A stretch of DNA of 64,000 bases, taken from contig CALNXQ010000004.1 of the NCBI GenBank assembly GCA_942490535.1, positions 496,001-560,000 of the forward strand, written 5' to 3'. Made by a program: the position numbers and the translations under genes. The notes beneath the pieces are model-generated. The model searched no databases, was not told where the DNA came from, and saw nothing but the letters and a program-made list of their open reading frames with translations. Of this stretch, positions 1 through 8,426 are shown one piece after another (position 1 is the stretch's first letter; the number at the start of each line of letters is the position of its first letter). This stretch comes from JAEINY01 sp942490535 (lineage in GTDB: Bacteria > Bacteroidota > Bacteroidia > Bacteroidales > Marinilabiliaceae).

Positions 1-109
1 TTGGCACATAATAGGCCATGATAGCCAGCTGTTTGTTTTCTTTTTTAGTAGGATGACAGGCTGTGAGAGCCAGCAATACTAATGAAAAAGCGAGTGCAAT
101 GCATTTCAT
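1..109 (-). CDS. Partial lipoprotein gene (N-terminus only), possibly GH18-like
   Basis: The first 36 codons of a gene that runs off the left edge. The ATG at 109 opens a signal peptide (MKCIALAFSLVLLALTAC) whose lipobox LTAC predicts a lipid-anchored envelope protein. The mature part starts HPTKKENKQLAIMAYYVP. The AIMAYYVP string resembles the first beta strand of GH18 chitinase-like barrels (usually IxGYY), but this rests on eight residues and is only a guess. The lipoprotein call is much safer than the enzyme call. Confidence 0.6.
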   Translation of the reverse strand, partial: MKCIALAFSLVLLALTACHPTKKENKQLAIMAYYVP

Positions 110-197
110 TTTATGGATATTTAGAGGTTTAACAGCATTAAGATACGCAGAAGAAGAATAGATTGTATGGATTCTAAATATATTTTCATAGCCTTAG

Positions 198-370
198 TGA
201 CGAAGTGTCAGATTTCGGATCTGTATGATGAACTCTGATTTCATATTGCTATGCGCTGAAAGTTAAACCACGTTCGTGGTTTTTATGAATCCTGAAATGG
301 ATTCAACGTGAATAACCCTGTACGAAGTTCAGGGGGTATGGTGTAAAGGGAAACAACCACAACGTGGTTG
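198..370. repeat. Cluster of six short hairpins, REP-like
   Basis: This geneless stretch (110-462) is dominated by consecutive small inverted repeats. They are TGAC/GTCA (198-210), CAGAT/ATCTG (209-223), AAACCACG/CGTGGTTT with a 2-nt loop (265-282), GAATCC/GGATTC (287-304), CCCTGTAC-GAA-GTTCAGGG with one mismatch (about 316-334 for the outer arms) and CAACCAC-AAC-GTGGTTG (354-370). The GAA triloop is the reverse complement of the TTC triloops beside the IS200-like transposase at 60.3 kb. The arrangement resembles a REP/BIME cluster. No promoter or RNA family was recognised here. Confidence 0.5.
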
Positions 371-462
371 AAGGTTAAATGCGATTGCCGTGTATATAAA
401 AAGCACATATTTAGATAGACTCTTAATCTAATATTAGATATTAACCCAAAACTTTAAGTACT

Positions 463-690
463 ATGGAAGAATCTTACACCTTAGAAATAGTATAAATTCT
501 AATAGATAAAGTGATTATTGGCATAATTCTGATTTTGATTGGTTTCTGGATTAATAAAAAAATGGAACGTTTCAAAAATGAACAACAAAAAATTCGAGAC
601 CTTGAGAAGCAAAACTATGACTTAGAGCTCAATTATAATACTCCCAAGAATTCAGACCACTACCTAAGACAAATAATTATTTATTTAGGT
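463..690 (+). pseudogene. Broken small membrane-protein gene, interrupted by a stop codon and truncated by an IS
   Basis: An ATG at 463 opens MEESYTLEIV, followed by TAA at 493 and then, in the same frame, ILIDKVIIGIILILIGFWINKKMERFKNEQQK and more. The downstream part reads alone from a GTG at 511. It has one N-terminal membrane helix (about 15 hydrophobic residues) followed by a charged, coiled-coil-like tail rich in K and E. The simplest reading is one gene whose tenth or eleventh codon became a stop and whose 3' end was replaced by the IS3-type element: after about 650-690 the frame runs into the orfA start region. Function is unknown. The right-hand limit is approximate because the IS end could not be defined. 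Confidence 0.5.
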
Positions 691-692
691 AG
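660..692. repeat. 8-bp inverted repeat just upstream of IS3 orfA
   Basis: CTACCTAA (660-667) and TTAGGTAG (685-692) form a perfect 8-bp stem with a 17-nt loop, ending six bases before the orfA ATG at 698. It probably lies inside the element's left end. No matching copy was found at the right end, so it is not a terminal inverted repeat. Confidence 0.4.
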
Positions 693-697
693 CAAAA

Positions 698-988
698 ATG
701 AAAAGATCAAGAAGAAAGCATTCCGCAAATTTTAAAGCAAAAGTAGCTATTGAAGCGCTTAAAGAACGTTATAGTTTAGCAGAACTATCCTCTAAATATG
801 AAGTAAGTCAAAGCCAGATAAGTAAATGGAAACAGGCATTTCTTGAAGGATCAAGTGTGGTTTTTGAAAAAGAATCTAAAAGCTTAGAAAAAGAGGAGTT
901 TGATTCAGAAAAGCTGTATGCAAAAATCGGTAGATTAGAATTAGAGAATGAGTATCTAAAAAAAAACTTAAAGAAATTGGAACTGTGA
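698..988 (+). CDS. IS3-family transposase OrfA
   Basis: A 96-residue OrfA of an IS3-family element. The N-terminal half is a basic helix-turn-helix DNA-binding domain (MKRSRRKHSANFKAKVAIEAL, then SLAELSSKYEVSQSQISKWKQ), and the C-terminal third is a heptad-type leucine zipper (KLYAKIGRLELENEYLKK), as in the family. The stop overlaps the orfB GTG (985-988). A run of nine A at 958-966 contains the A_AAA_AAA slippery heptamer, and orfB is in the -1 frame and open through this point. The usual programmed -1 frameshift would therefore make an OrfAB fusion. OrfA looks intact, but orfB is not. Confidence 0.85.
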   Translation: MKRSRRKHSANFKAKVAIEALKERYSLAELSSKYEVSQSQISKWKQAFLEGSSVVFEKESKSLEKEEFDSEKLYAKIGRLELENEYLKKNLKKLEL

Positions 989-1792
989 GCCAATTACGAA
1001 GTACGATTGATTTAAAAGAAGAATTAAGTGTTCGTTCTCAATGTGAATTATTGGGTATAAATCGGAGTGGTTTATATTACACTACCATTGGCGAATCAAA
1101 AGAGAATCTGGAACTTATGAAGATAATGGATCAGCATTTTATGGAGCATCCCACCTATGGTGTTTTACAGATGCAAGATTACCTAAAGGATGAAGGTTAT
1201 TGTGTAAATGAAAAACGGGTTCGCAGGCTCCTTCGAAAGATGGGTATTATGGCCATTTATCCACAACGTAATCTAAGCAAATTATTGCATGCCAAATATG
1301 TTCATCCTTACTTACTCAGGGGATTGTCTATTGAACGGCGAAATCAGGTGTGGGCCATTGATATTACCTATATCCCCATGGCCAAAGGCTTCATGTATTT
1401 AACTGCCATTATTGATGTTTATAGCCGTTATGTTGTAGGCTGAGACCTGCATTAAAGTGCTTAAAAACGCTATTTCCAAACATGGAAAGCCGGAAATTGT
1501 TAATTCCGATCAAGGCTCTCAATTTACATGCGACAAATGGGTTAGCATCCTTGAAGATGAGGATATTAAGATCAGCATGGATGGCAAAGGACGTGCATTG
1601 GATAATATTTATATTGAGCGCTTATGGAGGACTGTTAAACGAGATTACGTATATTTAAACCCTGCTGATGATGGATGGGAATTATACCAAGGTTTGAAAA
1701 CCTTCTTTGAGGAGTATAATTACAAGAAACATCATCAGGGTATTAACAGGCAAATACCTTATAATGTATTCAGTAATCAGGCCGTTGCATAG
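985..1792 (+). pseudogene. IS3-family transposase OrfB (DDE), frame broken by an internal deletion
   Basis: The reading frame from 985 encodes an HTH_21-like region, then the first catalytic aspartate in WAIDITYIP (Asp126), and stops at 1441-1443 right after DVYSRYVVG. The rest continues in the +1 frame from about 1442 (ETCIKVLKNAISKHGKPEI), with the second aspartate in NSDQGSQFT and the catalytic glutamate in DNIYIERLWRTVK, ending at 1792. Family members carry a short stretch between the VVG(W) and the VLKNAI parts that is missing here, so a deletion of roughly 20-30 bases removed it and shifted the frame. All DDE residues survive but no single protein can be made without recoding, so the element is probably immobile. 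Confidence 0.85.
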
Positions 1793-2119
1793 TTTTATTC
1801 TTACCAGATGACAAAGGTATATTAAGCAGAGAACCTGTAAAGGTCGTATCAAAAAATCTCCACCCTGAAAAAGGGTAGTATTTTTCGCTCTCCACCTTGA
1901 CAGAACCTCATGCTCAACATGATGATGTATCTGAAAAGAAAAAAACAAAAAATAATGTCTAAGAAACATGGTTTAGTGGTCTAGTAAATGGGGAGTAGAA
2001 TACAAGAGTCTCGCGTTTTATCATCTGTGCAAAGAAGCTGCCTTATTGAATCCTTTACCTCAAATTGACAAATTATAAACAAGAAACCATATTTTTATTC
2101 ACAGGATTCCTGAAAAATT

Positions 2120-2452
2120 ATGTTTATGAAAAAAACTGCTTTTAAAACAAGCTGAGCAGTTACTATCAACTTAATCTTGCTTCTTGTGTTATTCTCAATA
2201 TCTTTCTGATGGATACTTCTCAGTTAATTCACTATAAGTTTTATCGAGCGATACACAAAAGAAGTGCTACTTTTCGAAAAAATGTCTTATGACGGAATGA
2301 GATTGACATAGAAATACTACTTTAGTGTCAGTATAATATCCATATGGATACCATATAAGTATCATAAAGAAAATGTTTTCTTGCCCAACTAGCCATTGAA
2401 ATGGAAAACATTTAATTTTTTTAACCAAATTTTAGGAAAATGTTACATCTGA
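2120..2452 (+). pseudogene. Decayed reading frame, multiple in-frame stops
   Basis: This lies within the geneless stretch 1911-2439. One frame from ATG 2120 reads like a real protein interrupted by six stops: MFMKKTAFKTS*, a hydrophobic segment AVTINLILLLVLFSISF*, then WILLS*, FTISFIERYTKEVLLFEKMSYDG and MRLT*, KYYFSVSIISIWIPYKYH and KENVFLPN*. The order basic start, membrane helix, then a charged soluble stretch fits a former signal-anchor protein. Keeping one frame over about 330 bases argues for a dead gene rather than chance, but I do not recognise the family. The rest of the gap shows nothing. Confidence 0.3.
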
Positions 2453-3738
2453 GAGTTAGTCGTCAGTTTTATCTTATTTTAGTCTTTTTGCTCTTAGCCT
2501 TCTTATCAGGGTGTTCAAAACATGAAGATGTTCAGCCTCCCGTTAAGGAAGAAAAGGAGTTAACAACAGAAGAAAGAAAACCATTAGAGCGAGCTTCTGA
2601 TATTGATTATTTCGCCAAGGAACTACCTGAAAGGCATATAGATTTATTTAAGTATTATGACAAGAGAGAATTTGAATATGATATTCAGCATTTAAAAGCC
2701 ATTCATGAAACCTGCACAGATAATCGTTTCGCTGTCGAACTGATGAAAATTCTGGCAAAAGTAAAAGATGGTCATACCAACACTTTTTTTGTCGACTATT
2801 CGCTGTGTGACTTTAAACTGTATCCTGTTTTAAATGATAATAATTTTATCGATTTTATCCTAGCCTCATATAAGGGAAATGATAATGAGGAAGCCATTGG
2901 TAAAAAAGTTATTTCTATTAATGGATTTCCGATTAAAACGATTTGTGACAGTATTGTCCCCACCCTGTCAGTAGAAAATGAATACCATACCTACCATCAA
3001 CTAACAGGTAGATTGCCTGTGAAACAATACTATGAAGTTTTTAATTTTTGGGATGCAAAGCAGGATTTTACGCTCGGCTTGTCCGATGGTACCACTGTTA
3101 TAATAAATGAAAATTCAAGTGAACATCACCTTTTCTCCAAGTTTATACCGCCATTAAACTTTACTAATATCCGTACAAATTACTGGTATAAAGAGTTAAA
3201 AGAAGAAAATATATTATACGTAGCATATAATAGGTGTTTCCCTATGGACTCTTATTCTTTTAATCAGTTTGTACTTGATTTAAAGGATGTTTTAGAAGAG
3301 AAAAAGTATAAAAAAATAGTAATTGATTTAAGAAATAACGGCGGCGGTTCTACATCTTTAGATGACCCTTTGCTTACGTTACTTGAAAACTATATTAAAA
3401 CAGAATATTGTAAATCCAAGGATATTTATGTAGCTACTGCATGGCGATCTTATTCTGCTGCACAGTGGTGTGCCTTAGACTTAAAAAAAATAGGTTGTAC
3501 ACTCATCGGCCAGCCAATTGGAAATAATATGATCAGATTTGGAGATGCACCGAATTTTACTCTTCCATATACGAAATATCCTATTAGTTATTCAACCAAG
3601 TTTTTCGATTTTTTCGAAATTTTTAATATTTCGCCTGTATATGAGGGGCCCTTACATCCGGATATTCTTATAACAGAAACGCACAACGATTTTATCACCG
3701 GCAGAGATCCTATTCTTGAATATATTAAAATGAATTGA
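2440..3738 (+). CDS. S41-family peptidase-like lipoprotein
   Basis: A 432-residue protein with a lipoprotein signal peptide (hydrophobic residues about 10-24, lipobox LSGC) followed by a low-complexity K/E linker. The second half carries the C-terminal-processing-peptidase (S41) signature. KKIVIDLRNNGGG is the glycine-rich strand before the active site, and WRSYSAAQ (Ser339) matches the nucleophile motif, although the residue after SAA is Q where many family members have E. The early KVKDGHTNTF resembles the helical-bundle region of Tricorn/S41 enzymes. It is predicted to act in the periplasm or on the outer membrane. It stands alone, between a decayed frame and a transposase remnant, in AT-rich DNA unlike the genes after 4.7 kb, so it may have been acquired by transfer. 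Confidence 0.8.
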   Translation: MLHLRVSRQFYLILVFLLLAFLSGCSKHEDVQPPVKEEKELTTEERKPLERASDIDYFAKELPERHIDLFKYYDKREFEYDIQHLKAIHETCTDNRFAVELMKILAKVKDGHTNTFFVDYSLCDFKLYPVLNDNNFIDFILASYKGNDNEEAIGKKVISINGFPIKTICDSIVPTLSVENEYHTYHQLTGRLPVKQYYEVFNFWDAKQDFTLGLSDGTTVIINENSSEHHLFSKFIPPLNFTNIRTNYWYKELKEENILYVAYNRCFPMDSYSFNQFVLDLKDVLEEKKYKKIVIDLRNNGGGSTSLDDPLLTLLENYIKTEYCKSKDIYVATAWRSYSAAQWCALDLKKIGCTLIGQPIGNNMIRFGDAPNFTLPYTKYPISYSTKFFDFFEIFNISPVYEGPLHPDILITETHNDFITGRDPILEYIKMN

Positions 3739-3757
3739 AAAAGGGACTCTGCTTGTT

Positions 3758-4102
3758 ATGACAGCATTCGTGCAGTGTTACAAAACAGGGATATACATAC
3801 ACGAAAATGTTAGGGAAATTCGCATTAAGAAACACGGTCGAAAAGCCAAAAGTATATTCAAATGCGGACTGTTATTTATTGCATCTGCCCTATTGGACTC
3901 TAGAAATCAAATAGATACAGATTTATTTTTTGTCATGATTTTTACATTAGCGTATCAGATCCGGCTGCAAATACAATATTCAGAATTGACTTATTGGATT
4001 GTGAAGGTAATCGAATCAAGCTCTATGAATCTGGAGATTCTTACTCATTTTATCGGGAGGTCACTGATCGAACGGTTTTATACAGGTGCAATTAGGATTT
4101 GA
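3758..4102 (+). pseudogene. Remnant of an IS4-like transposase (C-terminal part)
   Basis: The open frame of 114 codons contains VREIRIKKHGRKAKSIFKCG and LLFIASALLDSRNQIDTDLF, which match from memory the conserved tail of Bacteroidota IS4-family transposases (KKHGRKMKSIFKYGL followed by a short IDIFKFLSCT end). Upstream of about residue 15 the match fades, and no DDE core is present. The frame probably continues past the original stop into unrelated DNA. I treat it as a fragment of a dead element rather than a gene. It sits 20 bases after the S41 gene. A homology search would decide. Confidence 0.45.
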
Positions 4103-4212
4103 GCAAGAGATGAATTCTTATAAATTAATGTTTTTTTACTGGACAAACCTAAAAAAAAACTCTATATTTTTCTACGACACTTAGTTATTAATGTTAATAA
4201 AAGGGATTGCTT

Positions 4213-4356
4213 ATGAAGTCGGAAAAGAAAAGAGACAAGAAAATTAAGAAGTCTATCAAAGCATTGATTGAAATGGATTTAGAGCCTCACAATGAACCTT
4301 ATCCAGACACAACTCATGAACCCACGCAATACATTAAAGAAAAAGTGAAAGCGTAA
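4213..4356 (+). CDS. Small charged protein (47 aa), unknown
   Basis: ATG at 4213 preceded by a GGGA; 47 residues. It starts MKSEKKRDKKIKKSIKALIE, strongly basic, and continues with an acidic, proline-containing half (EMDLEPHNEPYPDTTHE, then PTQYIKEKVKA). There is no signal peptide or membrane segment. A convincing rho-independent terminator follows within 30 bases, which is the best evidence that the unit is real. I do not recognise the family. Bacteroidota genomes carry many tiny lysine-rich proteins of this kind without known function. Confidence 0.45.
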   Translation: MKSEKKRDKKIKKSIKALIEMDLEPHNEPYPDTTHEPTQYIKEKVKA

Positions 4357-4383
4357 CGCTAAACGAATTGTAACAATGCAATG

Positions 4384-4419
4384 AAAGAGGGGGGCCAATC
4401 ACTGGACACCCTCTTTTTT
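4384..4419 (+). terminator. Rho-independent terminator after the 47-aa gene
   Basis: The stem AAAGAGGG (4384-4391) pairs with CCCTCTTT (4409-4416), and T residues run on to 4419. Confidence 0.75.
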
Positions 4420-4705
4420 GTAATGTGTAATTACTTAATTAACTAGTCGATAGTTCTGTGAACTAGGTTTCTTAATCGACTGATTGATCCCATGATGGAG
4501 CGAAGCAAAACCGTCTTTGTAGCTTGGTAACTTTCCGGGCCGGATTACTTTACCTTGAAACGTTATACCAAGCTCCCTTGACCATAAATTAGTTCATAGA
4601 GTGTAATGGTGTCATCTATGCAGCCAATCACGATCTATTTTATCTGTGTCACTTTATGATTTATTCGTGCTGTTTTGCGCAACCATTGCTTTTCTGAACA
4701 ATCTT
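4420..4705. other. Geneless spacer 4420-4705
   Basis: No gene, RNA or promoter could be supported. Read on the minus strand, short pieces look faintly protein-like (for example CIDDTITLYELIYGQGSLV before a stop), so this may be decayed coding DNA, but nothing is identifiable. Confidence 0.3.
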
Positions 4706-5176
4706 CTAGGTATGATCCAAAATGATTTTCCATTGACCCTCAATCCGTTTCCAGATCAATGAAAAGTAGCCTTCAGCATCACCCATTTCGCGAGCCAAAT
4801 GAAATTTACCGATGACCAATACGCAATCGGGCGCCAGCTGGTTAAAATGATGAAAAGTGTAGGTTAAAGTCCCCCGTGTAGCGGCATCTGGATACCCTTT
4901 TTGGTAATTAGCCAATGTTTGCTGGTAGCCTTTAGTAATGGATCGGATTCCCATGAATTGAAGCGAGTCCGATTGCCAGTATACTTGCATGTAATCCTCC
5001 ATAGATCCTGTGTTCCAGGCCTCTTTCGAAGTAGTCATAACCTCTATGATGGCTTGTTTGGTGGTTTCAGGAACCGGCGTAATTACACTTGACGTGGAAT
5101 AGGCTTGGTTATCATTTTTTATACAGCACGCACTTAGTAATAAAAAGGAAAATGTGAAGAGAAGTATTTGTTTCAT
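4706..5176 (-). CDS. NTF2-like (DUF4440/SnoaL-type) lipoprotein
   Basis: 156 residues from the ATG at 5176, which gives a clean lipoprotein signal peptide (MKQILLFTFSFLLLSAC). The longer frame upstream would put the signal peptide in the middle of the protein. The mature part has the cone-shaped NTF2-like fold pattern: a helix TKQAIIEVMTTSKEAWNTGSMEDYMQVYW, then alternating strands ending with GYFSLIWKRIEGQWKIILDHT, the usual C-terminal strand of DUF4440 proteins. These domains bind small ligands or act as simple enzymes, and no specific role can be given here. The gene is transcribed in the same direction as the porin upstream, 150 bases away. Confidence 0.75.
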   Translation of the reverse strand: MKQILLFTFSFLLLSACCIKNDNQAYSTSSVITPVPETTKQAIIEVMTTSKEAWNTGSMEDYMQVYWQSDSLQFMGIRSITKGYQQTLANYQKGYPDAATRGTLTYTFHHFNQLAPDCVLVIGKFHLAREMGDAEGYFSLIWKRIEGQWKIILDHT

Positions 5177-5325
5177 AGGAATGGATTTTGAAATCAAATA
5201 AATACATTTAGAGGGACAATTCAAATGAGAAAGGTCAATAAATGGAGATGGCATTCAATCCCAAAAGGGTTCAATCAGCAACCCATGTTGTGAATGAACC
5301 CTATTATCTATTCAATAGTACTTGT

Positions 5326-6552
5326 CTAGAAATTAACCTGCAACTGGAATCTCAGCAGTTGTCCCTTTTGCCGGTTGTCCGGTTTTTTGGAATCCTCATA
5401 CCGCCGGTCAGCGAGTGTATAGATCGATACCAATTCAAAGTTTTTATGCGGTTGCCATTCCAGTCCAAACTCTAACTCTTTCATGTCATAACTCCGTGCA
5501 TCTTGTTCAAACTTTTTTCCCCCATCATATTGCATGAAGCGAATAAAGGGAAATAGTGTGTGATTCTTTACTTTAGCCTGATACATCACTTGCATGTACC
5601 CACCAGACAGCGCTTCTTTTCCAATGGTATTGGTAGCCGGATCATATTCAGGACCATAACCAAAATTGTACTCGGCTTGAAATCCAAATGGCTGTGGGTA
5701 ATAGATGATAGAAGCACCGATGCGCTGATCATCCCACTTATGAAGAAGAGCTGATGTTTCAGTCACCTGGCCATCGGCATTCCGCACATTGACACCATCT
5801 GCTACGGTAGTTGTTATATATCGCCCGGTATAGGCTTGAAGCGATGTTTCGATGAACTGTCCGGATTCTAAGTGAAAAGGCCAGGTTGCCCGTAATGCTA
5901 CGTGTTGAGGCTTCTCGACATTGGGGATGAGTTCATTGGCTTTTTGACCATTATACACCATCAAATTTAGTGCTCCATAATCACCCGATCCTTTAAGTCC
6001 TGTTTTCTTTAATGTTTTAAAGCGGTCTTTGATCTCTTTGGGAGTCCACATAAAACTCACATTCAAGTCGCGCTCATCTTTATGGGAACTATTCAACGGA
6101 TCATTACGGTCTAAAGCCAAGCGGTCTTGCGACGATTGCAGATTTTCATATCCAAATGGAATTTTACTCTGCCCCCCTCTGATTCGAAAGACGCCATCCT
6201 CATCCAGGAAATAATCAAAATAGGCATCTCGTAATTGACCCATGTTTTTTCCATCCGAGGCAAAATCAGCCTGAAAGTAGAAATACATGCGGGAATGTAT
6301 CTGACCTGAAACCTTCACGCGCATGCGGCGGATGGAAAAACCTTCATAACCGCCATAGGTTTTATCGCCCTGGGGATTTTCCATATCCGGATTGGACTTG
6401 TATAAATCGTTGTACCGCATTTGAAGGTAACCACCTAAACTAACCTTATCATACCAGGAGACCCTTTTTTCTGAAGTAGGCTCCTGTGCTTGTCCGTTTA
6501 CAGCTGATGCAAGCAATGCTGTGAAACAGAGAAAGAAATAAAACTTGTTCAT
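5326..6552 (-). CDS. Phosphate-selective porin O/P-type outer-membrane protein
   Basis: 408 residues with a signal peptide (MNKFYFFLCFTALLASAVNGQAQ). The mature protein starts with SLGGYLQMRYND, followed by alternating amphipathic strands with many Tyr, Phe and Arg (FSIRRMRVKVSGQIHSRMYF, the hallmark strand of the OprO/OprP family) and ends in a terminal strand LLRFQLQVNF with the C-terminal Phe required for beta-barrel assembly. It would form an anion or phosphate channel in the outer membrane. Substrate choice cannot be read from sequence. The length fits the family (about 400-450). A -7 element of Bacteroidota type lies about 50 bases upstream. Confidence 0.9.
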   Translation of the reverse strand: MNKFYFFLCFTALLASAVNGQAQEPTSEKRVSWYDKVSLGGYLQMRYNDLYKSNPDMENPQGDKTYGGYEGFSIRRMRVKVSGQIHSRMYFYFQADFASDGKNMGQLRDAYFDYFLDEDGVFRIRGGQSKIPFGYENLQSSQDRLALDRNDPLNSSHKDERDLNVSFMWTPKEIKDRFKTLKKTGLKGSGDYGALNLMVYNGQKANELIPNVEKPQHVALRATWPFHLESGQFIETSLQAYTGRYITTTVADGVNVRNADGQVTETSALLHKWDDQRIGASIIYYPQPFGFQAEYNFGYGPEYDPATNTIGKEALSGGYMQVMYQAKVKNHTLFPFIRFMQYDGGKKFEQDARSYDMKELEFGLEWQPHKNFELVSIYTLADRRYEDSKKPDNRQKGQLLRFQLQVNF

Positions 6553-6601
6553 GATTATATAATTATTTTCTGTTTGTATATGTATTCCTTAAAAAATAAC
6601 A

Positions 6602-6609
6602 CAAATATA
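6602..6609 (-). promoter_or_regulatory. Bacteroidota -7 box for the porin
   Basis: TATATTTG on the minus strand matches TAnnTTTG, 50 bases upstream of the ATG. No clear -33 TTTG at the usual distance. Confidence 0.45.
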
Positions 6610-6848
6610 ATATTACACTAAGAATGGTCAGGTTAAGTGATATCTAATTGATGCTGCAAAAGTATATTAGAGGTCAAAATCGTATGTTAAGCCAATGTTA
6701 ATTGGATATTTTTAACTCTTTACCAAGCATATTTCAACTGATGTTTAGAGTCTATTTTTAGCTTCACATCTGATTTCCTTGCAATCCTTTGCGAACCGTG
6801 TGTTTTTTAGTATTTTCACCTGTTTAATAAGGGGTTTAATGTAGATAA

Positions 6849-7463
6849 ATGACTGTTACAGATACCTATAAAACATTGGATAGGCCCTCGGAAGGGATCT
6901 ATAAAGAAAAAGGCAGTAAGTTCATTACGTATGCTTATCCTGTATTCACGGAGGAGGAAATAAAGGACTATTTACAGGAACTGAAGAAGCAGTACTATGA
7001 TGCTCGGCATCATTGTTTTGCCTGGCAATTGGGGGTAGATGGGACACGTTTTCGTGCCAATGATGATGGCGAACCATCGGGAACGGCTGGCAAACCCATT
7101 CACGGACAAATTAAATCCTATGAATTGACAAATATTCTGGTGGTAGTGATCCGATACTTCGGTGGTACCAAATTAGGTACCAGTGGCTTAATTCATGCCT
7201 ACAAAGAAGCCACCATTGACGCGTTCAACAATGGTACTATTGTTGAACGGACGGTGAATGATGTGTACCGCACCGAATTTGACTACGGTGTGATGAACGA
7301 TGTGATGCGAGTGATGAAGGAAGAAGACCCGGAAATTGTGAAGCAGGATTTCAATTTGAGGTGTGCCATCGAATGGAGTACGCCACAATCGCGTGTTTCA
7401 TCGATTGTGGGACGCTTGGAAAAGATCGAATCGGTAAATGTAGATTTTTTGAGAACCTGCTAA
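6849..7463 (+). CDS. yigZ: YigZ / IMPACT-family protein
   Basis: 204 residues, the usual length of the UPF0029/YigZ family. The N-terminal IMPACT domain shows the conserved core KEKGSKFITYAYPV, ARHHCFAWQLG, NDDGEPSGTAGKPI and the following VVVIRYFGGTKLG. A C-terminal ferredoxin-like domain (DUF1949) follows. The eukaryotic relative IMPACT regulates translational control through GCN1; the bacterial role is not settled. It lies 27 bases upstream of the PfkB kinase on the same strand and may share its transcript. Confidence 0.93.
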   Translation: MTVTDTYKTLDRPSEGIYKEKGSKFITYAYPVFTEEEIKDYLQELKKQYYDARHHCFAWQLGVDGTRFRANDDGEPSGTAGKPIHGQIKSYELTNILVVVIRYFGGTKLGTSGLIHAYKEATIDAFNNGTIVERTVNDVYRTEFDYGVMNDVMRVMKEEDPEIVKQDFNLRCAIEWSTPQSRVSSIVGRLEKIESVNVDFLRTC

Positions 7464-7490
7464 AGTGTTAACAAAGAAAATGGAAAAGTG

Positions 7491-8426
7491 ATGAGTCAGT
7501 TTGATATAGTGGTGGCCGGAGATTTTAATATTGATTTGTTGTTCAATGGTTTTCCACACGTTCCTGCAGTGGGAGAAGAGGTGATAGCTTCTGATTTTCA
7601 AATGGTATTAGGGAGTTCAGCAGCCATAACAGCTACCCATTTAGCTGCCTTGGGAGCGAAAGTAGCTTTTGTGGGCGTTATGGGGGATGATGAATTTGGG
7701 CAAACATTACTGGAGTTCTTAAAGTCTGCCGGCGTTTGTACGGATTTTATAAAGATCAGAGAGAGCATGAAAACCGGCTGTACAGTGGTGATGAACCAGG
7801 CTGATGATCGCGCCAATCTAACCTATTCTGGTGCTATGGAAACCTTGTGTAAAGAAGATTTTCCATATACTACCATGGCGCAGACACCCTTTTTTCATTT
7901 ATCAAATCCCTTCGTATTACCAGAGCTGCGATCATCATTAACGCCATTTTTTAAATACGTAAAGGAACTAGGAGCCAAAACCTCTTTGGTTCCTCAGTGG
8001 GATGTGACCGGGCGTTGGGATTTGGATTTCGACAACTTATTACCCCATCTGGATTACTTTTTCCCCAATCGGGAAGAGTTAAGACGATTCACAAAGAAGG
8101 ATACAATTGAAGTGGCATTAGCTGAGATTTCTTCTGTACTGAAGCACCAATTGGTGATGACTAAAGGGCGGGAGGGAGCACTGCTTCTTGCACCGGAAAA
8201 ACAAATCAATCACTCAGGTTATGTTAATAATAGTCCTGTGGATTGCGTGGGTGCCGGAGATGCGTTTACGGCAGGTTTCTTAATGGCCAAGATGGAAGCT
8301 AAAAGTGATGAAGAGGCACTGGAATTAGGGTGTAAAAGTGGTGCTTTATCTACTTTCCGCCATGGTGGGAGCCCTTTTTGTTGGAGTCGGGAGGATTTTG
8401 ACAAGCGAGCTTCTATGTTGTTGTAA
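7491..8426 (+). CDS. PfkB-family carbohydrate kinase
   Basis: 311 residues from the ATG at 7491; a GTG directly before it at 7488 is an equally possible start, and GGAAAAG at 7482-7488 could serve as ribosome site for the ATG. It has both PfkB signatures: the N-terminal glycine-rich region (LGSSAAITATHLAALGAKVAF) and the C-terminal DCVGAGDAFTAGF, with the catalytic aspartate and the anion hole. It also has a middle TKGREGALLL strand. The family phosphorylates sugars or nucleosides such as ribokinase or fructokinase substrates; the exact substrate is unclear. Its partner upstream is yigZ. Confidence 0.9.
   Translation: MSQFDIVVAGDFNIDLLFNGFPHVPAVGEEVIASDFQMVLGSSAAITATHLAALGAKVAFVGVMGDDEFGQTLLEFLKSAGVCTDFIKIRESMKTGCTVVMNQADDRANLTYSGAMETLCKEDFPYTTMAQTPFFHLSNPFVLPELRSSLTPFFKYVKELGAKTSLVPQWDVTGRWDLDFDNLLPHLDYFFPNREELRRFTKKDTIEVALAEISSVLKHQLVMTKGREGALLLAPEKQINHSGYVNNSPVDCVGAGDAFTAGFLMAKMEAKSDEEALELGCKSGALSTFRHGGSPFCWSREDFDKRASMLL

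Larger units (their letters stand above)
698..1910 (+). mobile_element. IS3-family insertion sequence, inactivated; ends unresolved
   Basis: This spans orfA, the broken orfB and the flank to about 1910. The right flank holds two CTCCACC direct repeats (about 1858 and 1900) and an A/T-rich stretch, but I could not find a convincing pair of terminal inverted repeats or a target duplication. The limits given are therefore minimal and approximate. The element interrupts the small membrane-protein gene that begins at 463. Confidence 0.55.

Noticed and set aside
1682..1969. Minus-strand open frame of 95 codons over the IS end
   Set aside because: Antisense to orfB, no known motif.
4420..4705. Decayed transposase or gene on the minus strand
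   Set aside because: Short protein-like pieces only; no consistent frame.
5242..5475. Plus-strand open frame opposite the porin end
   Set aside because: Shadow of the porin and lipoprotein genes.
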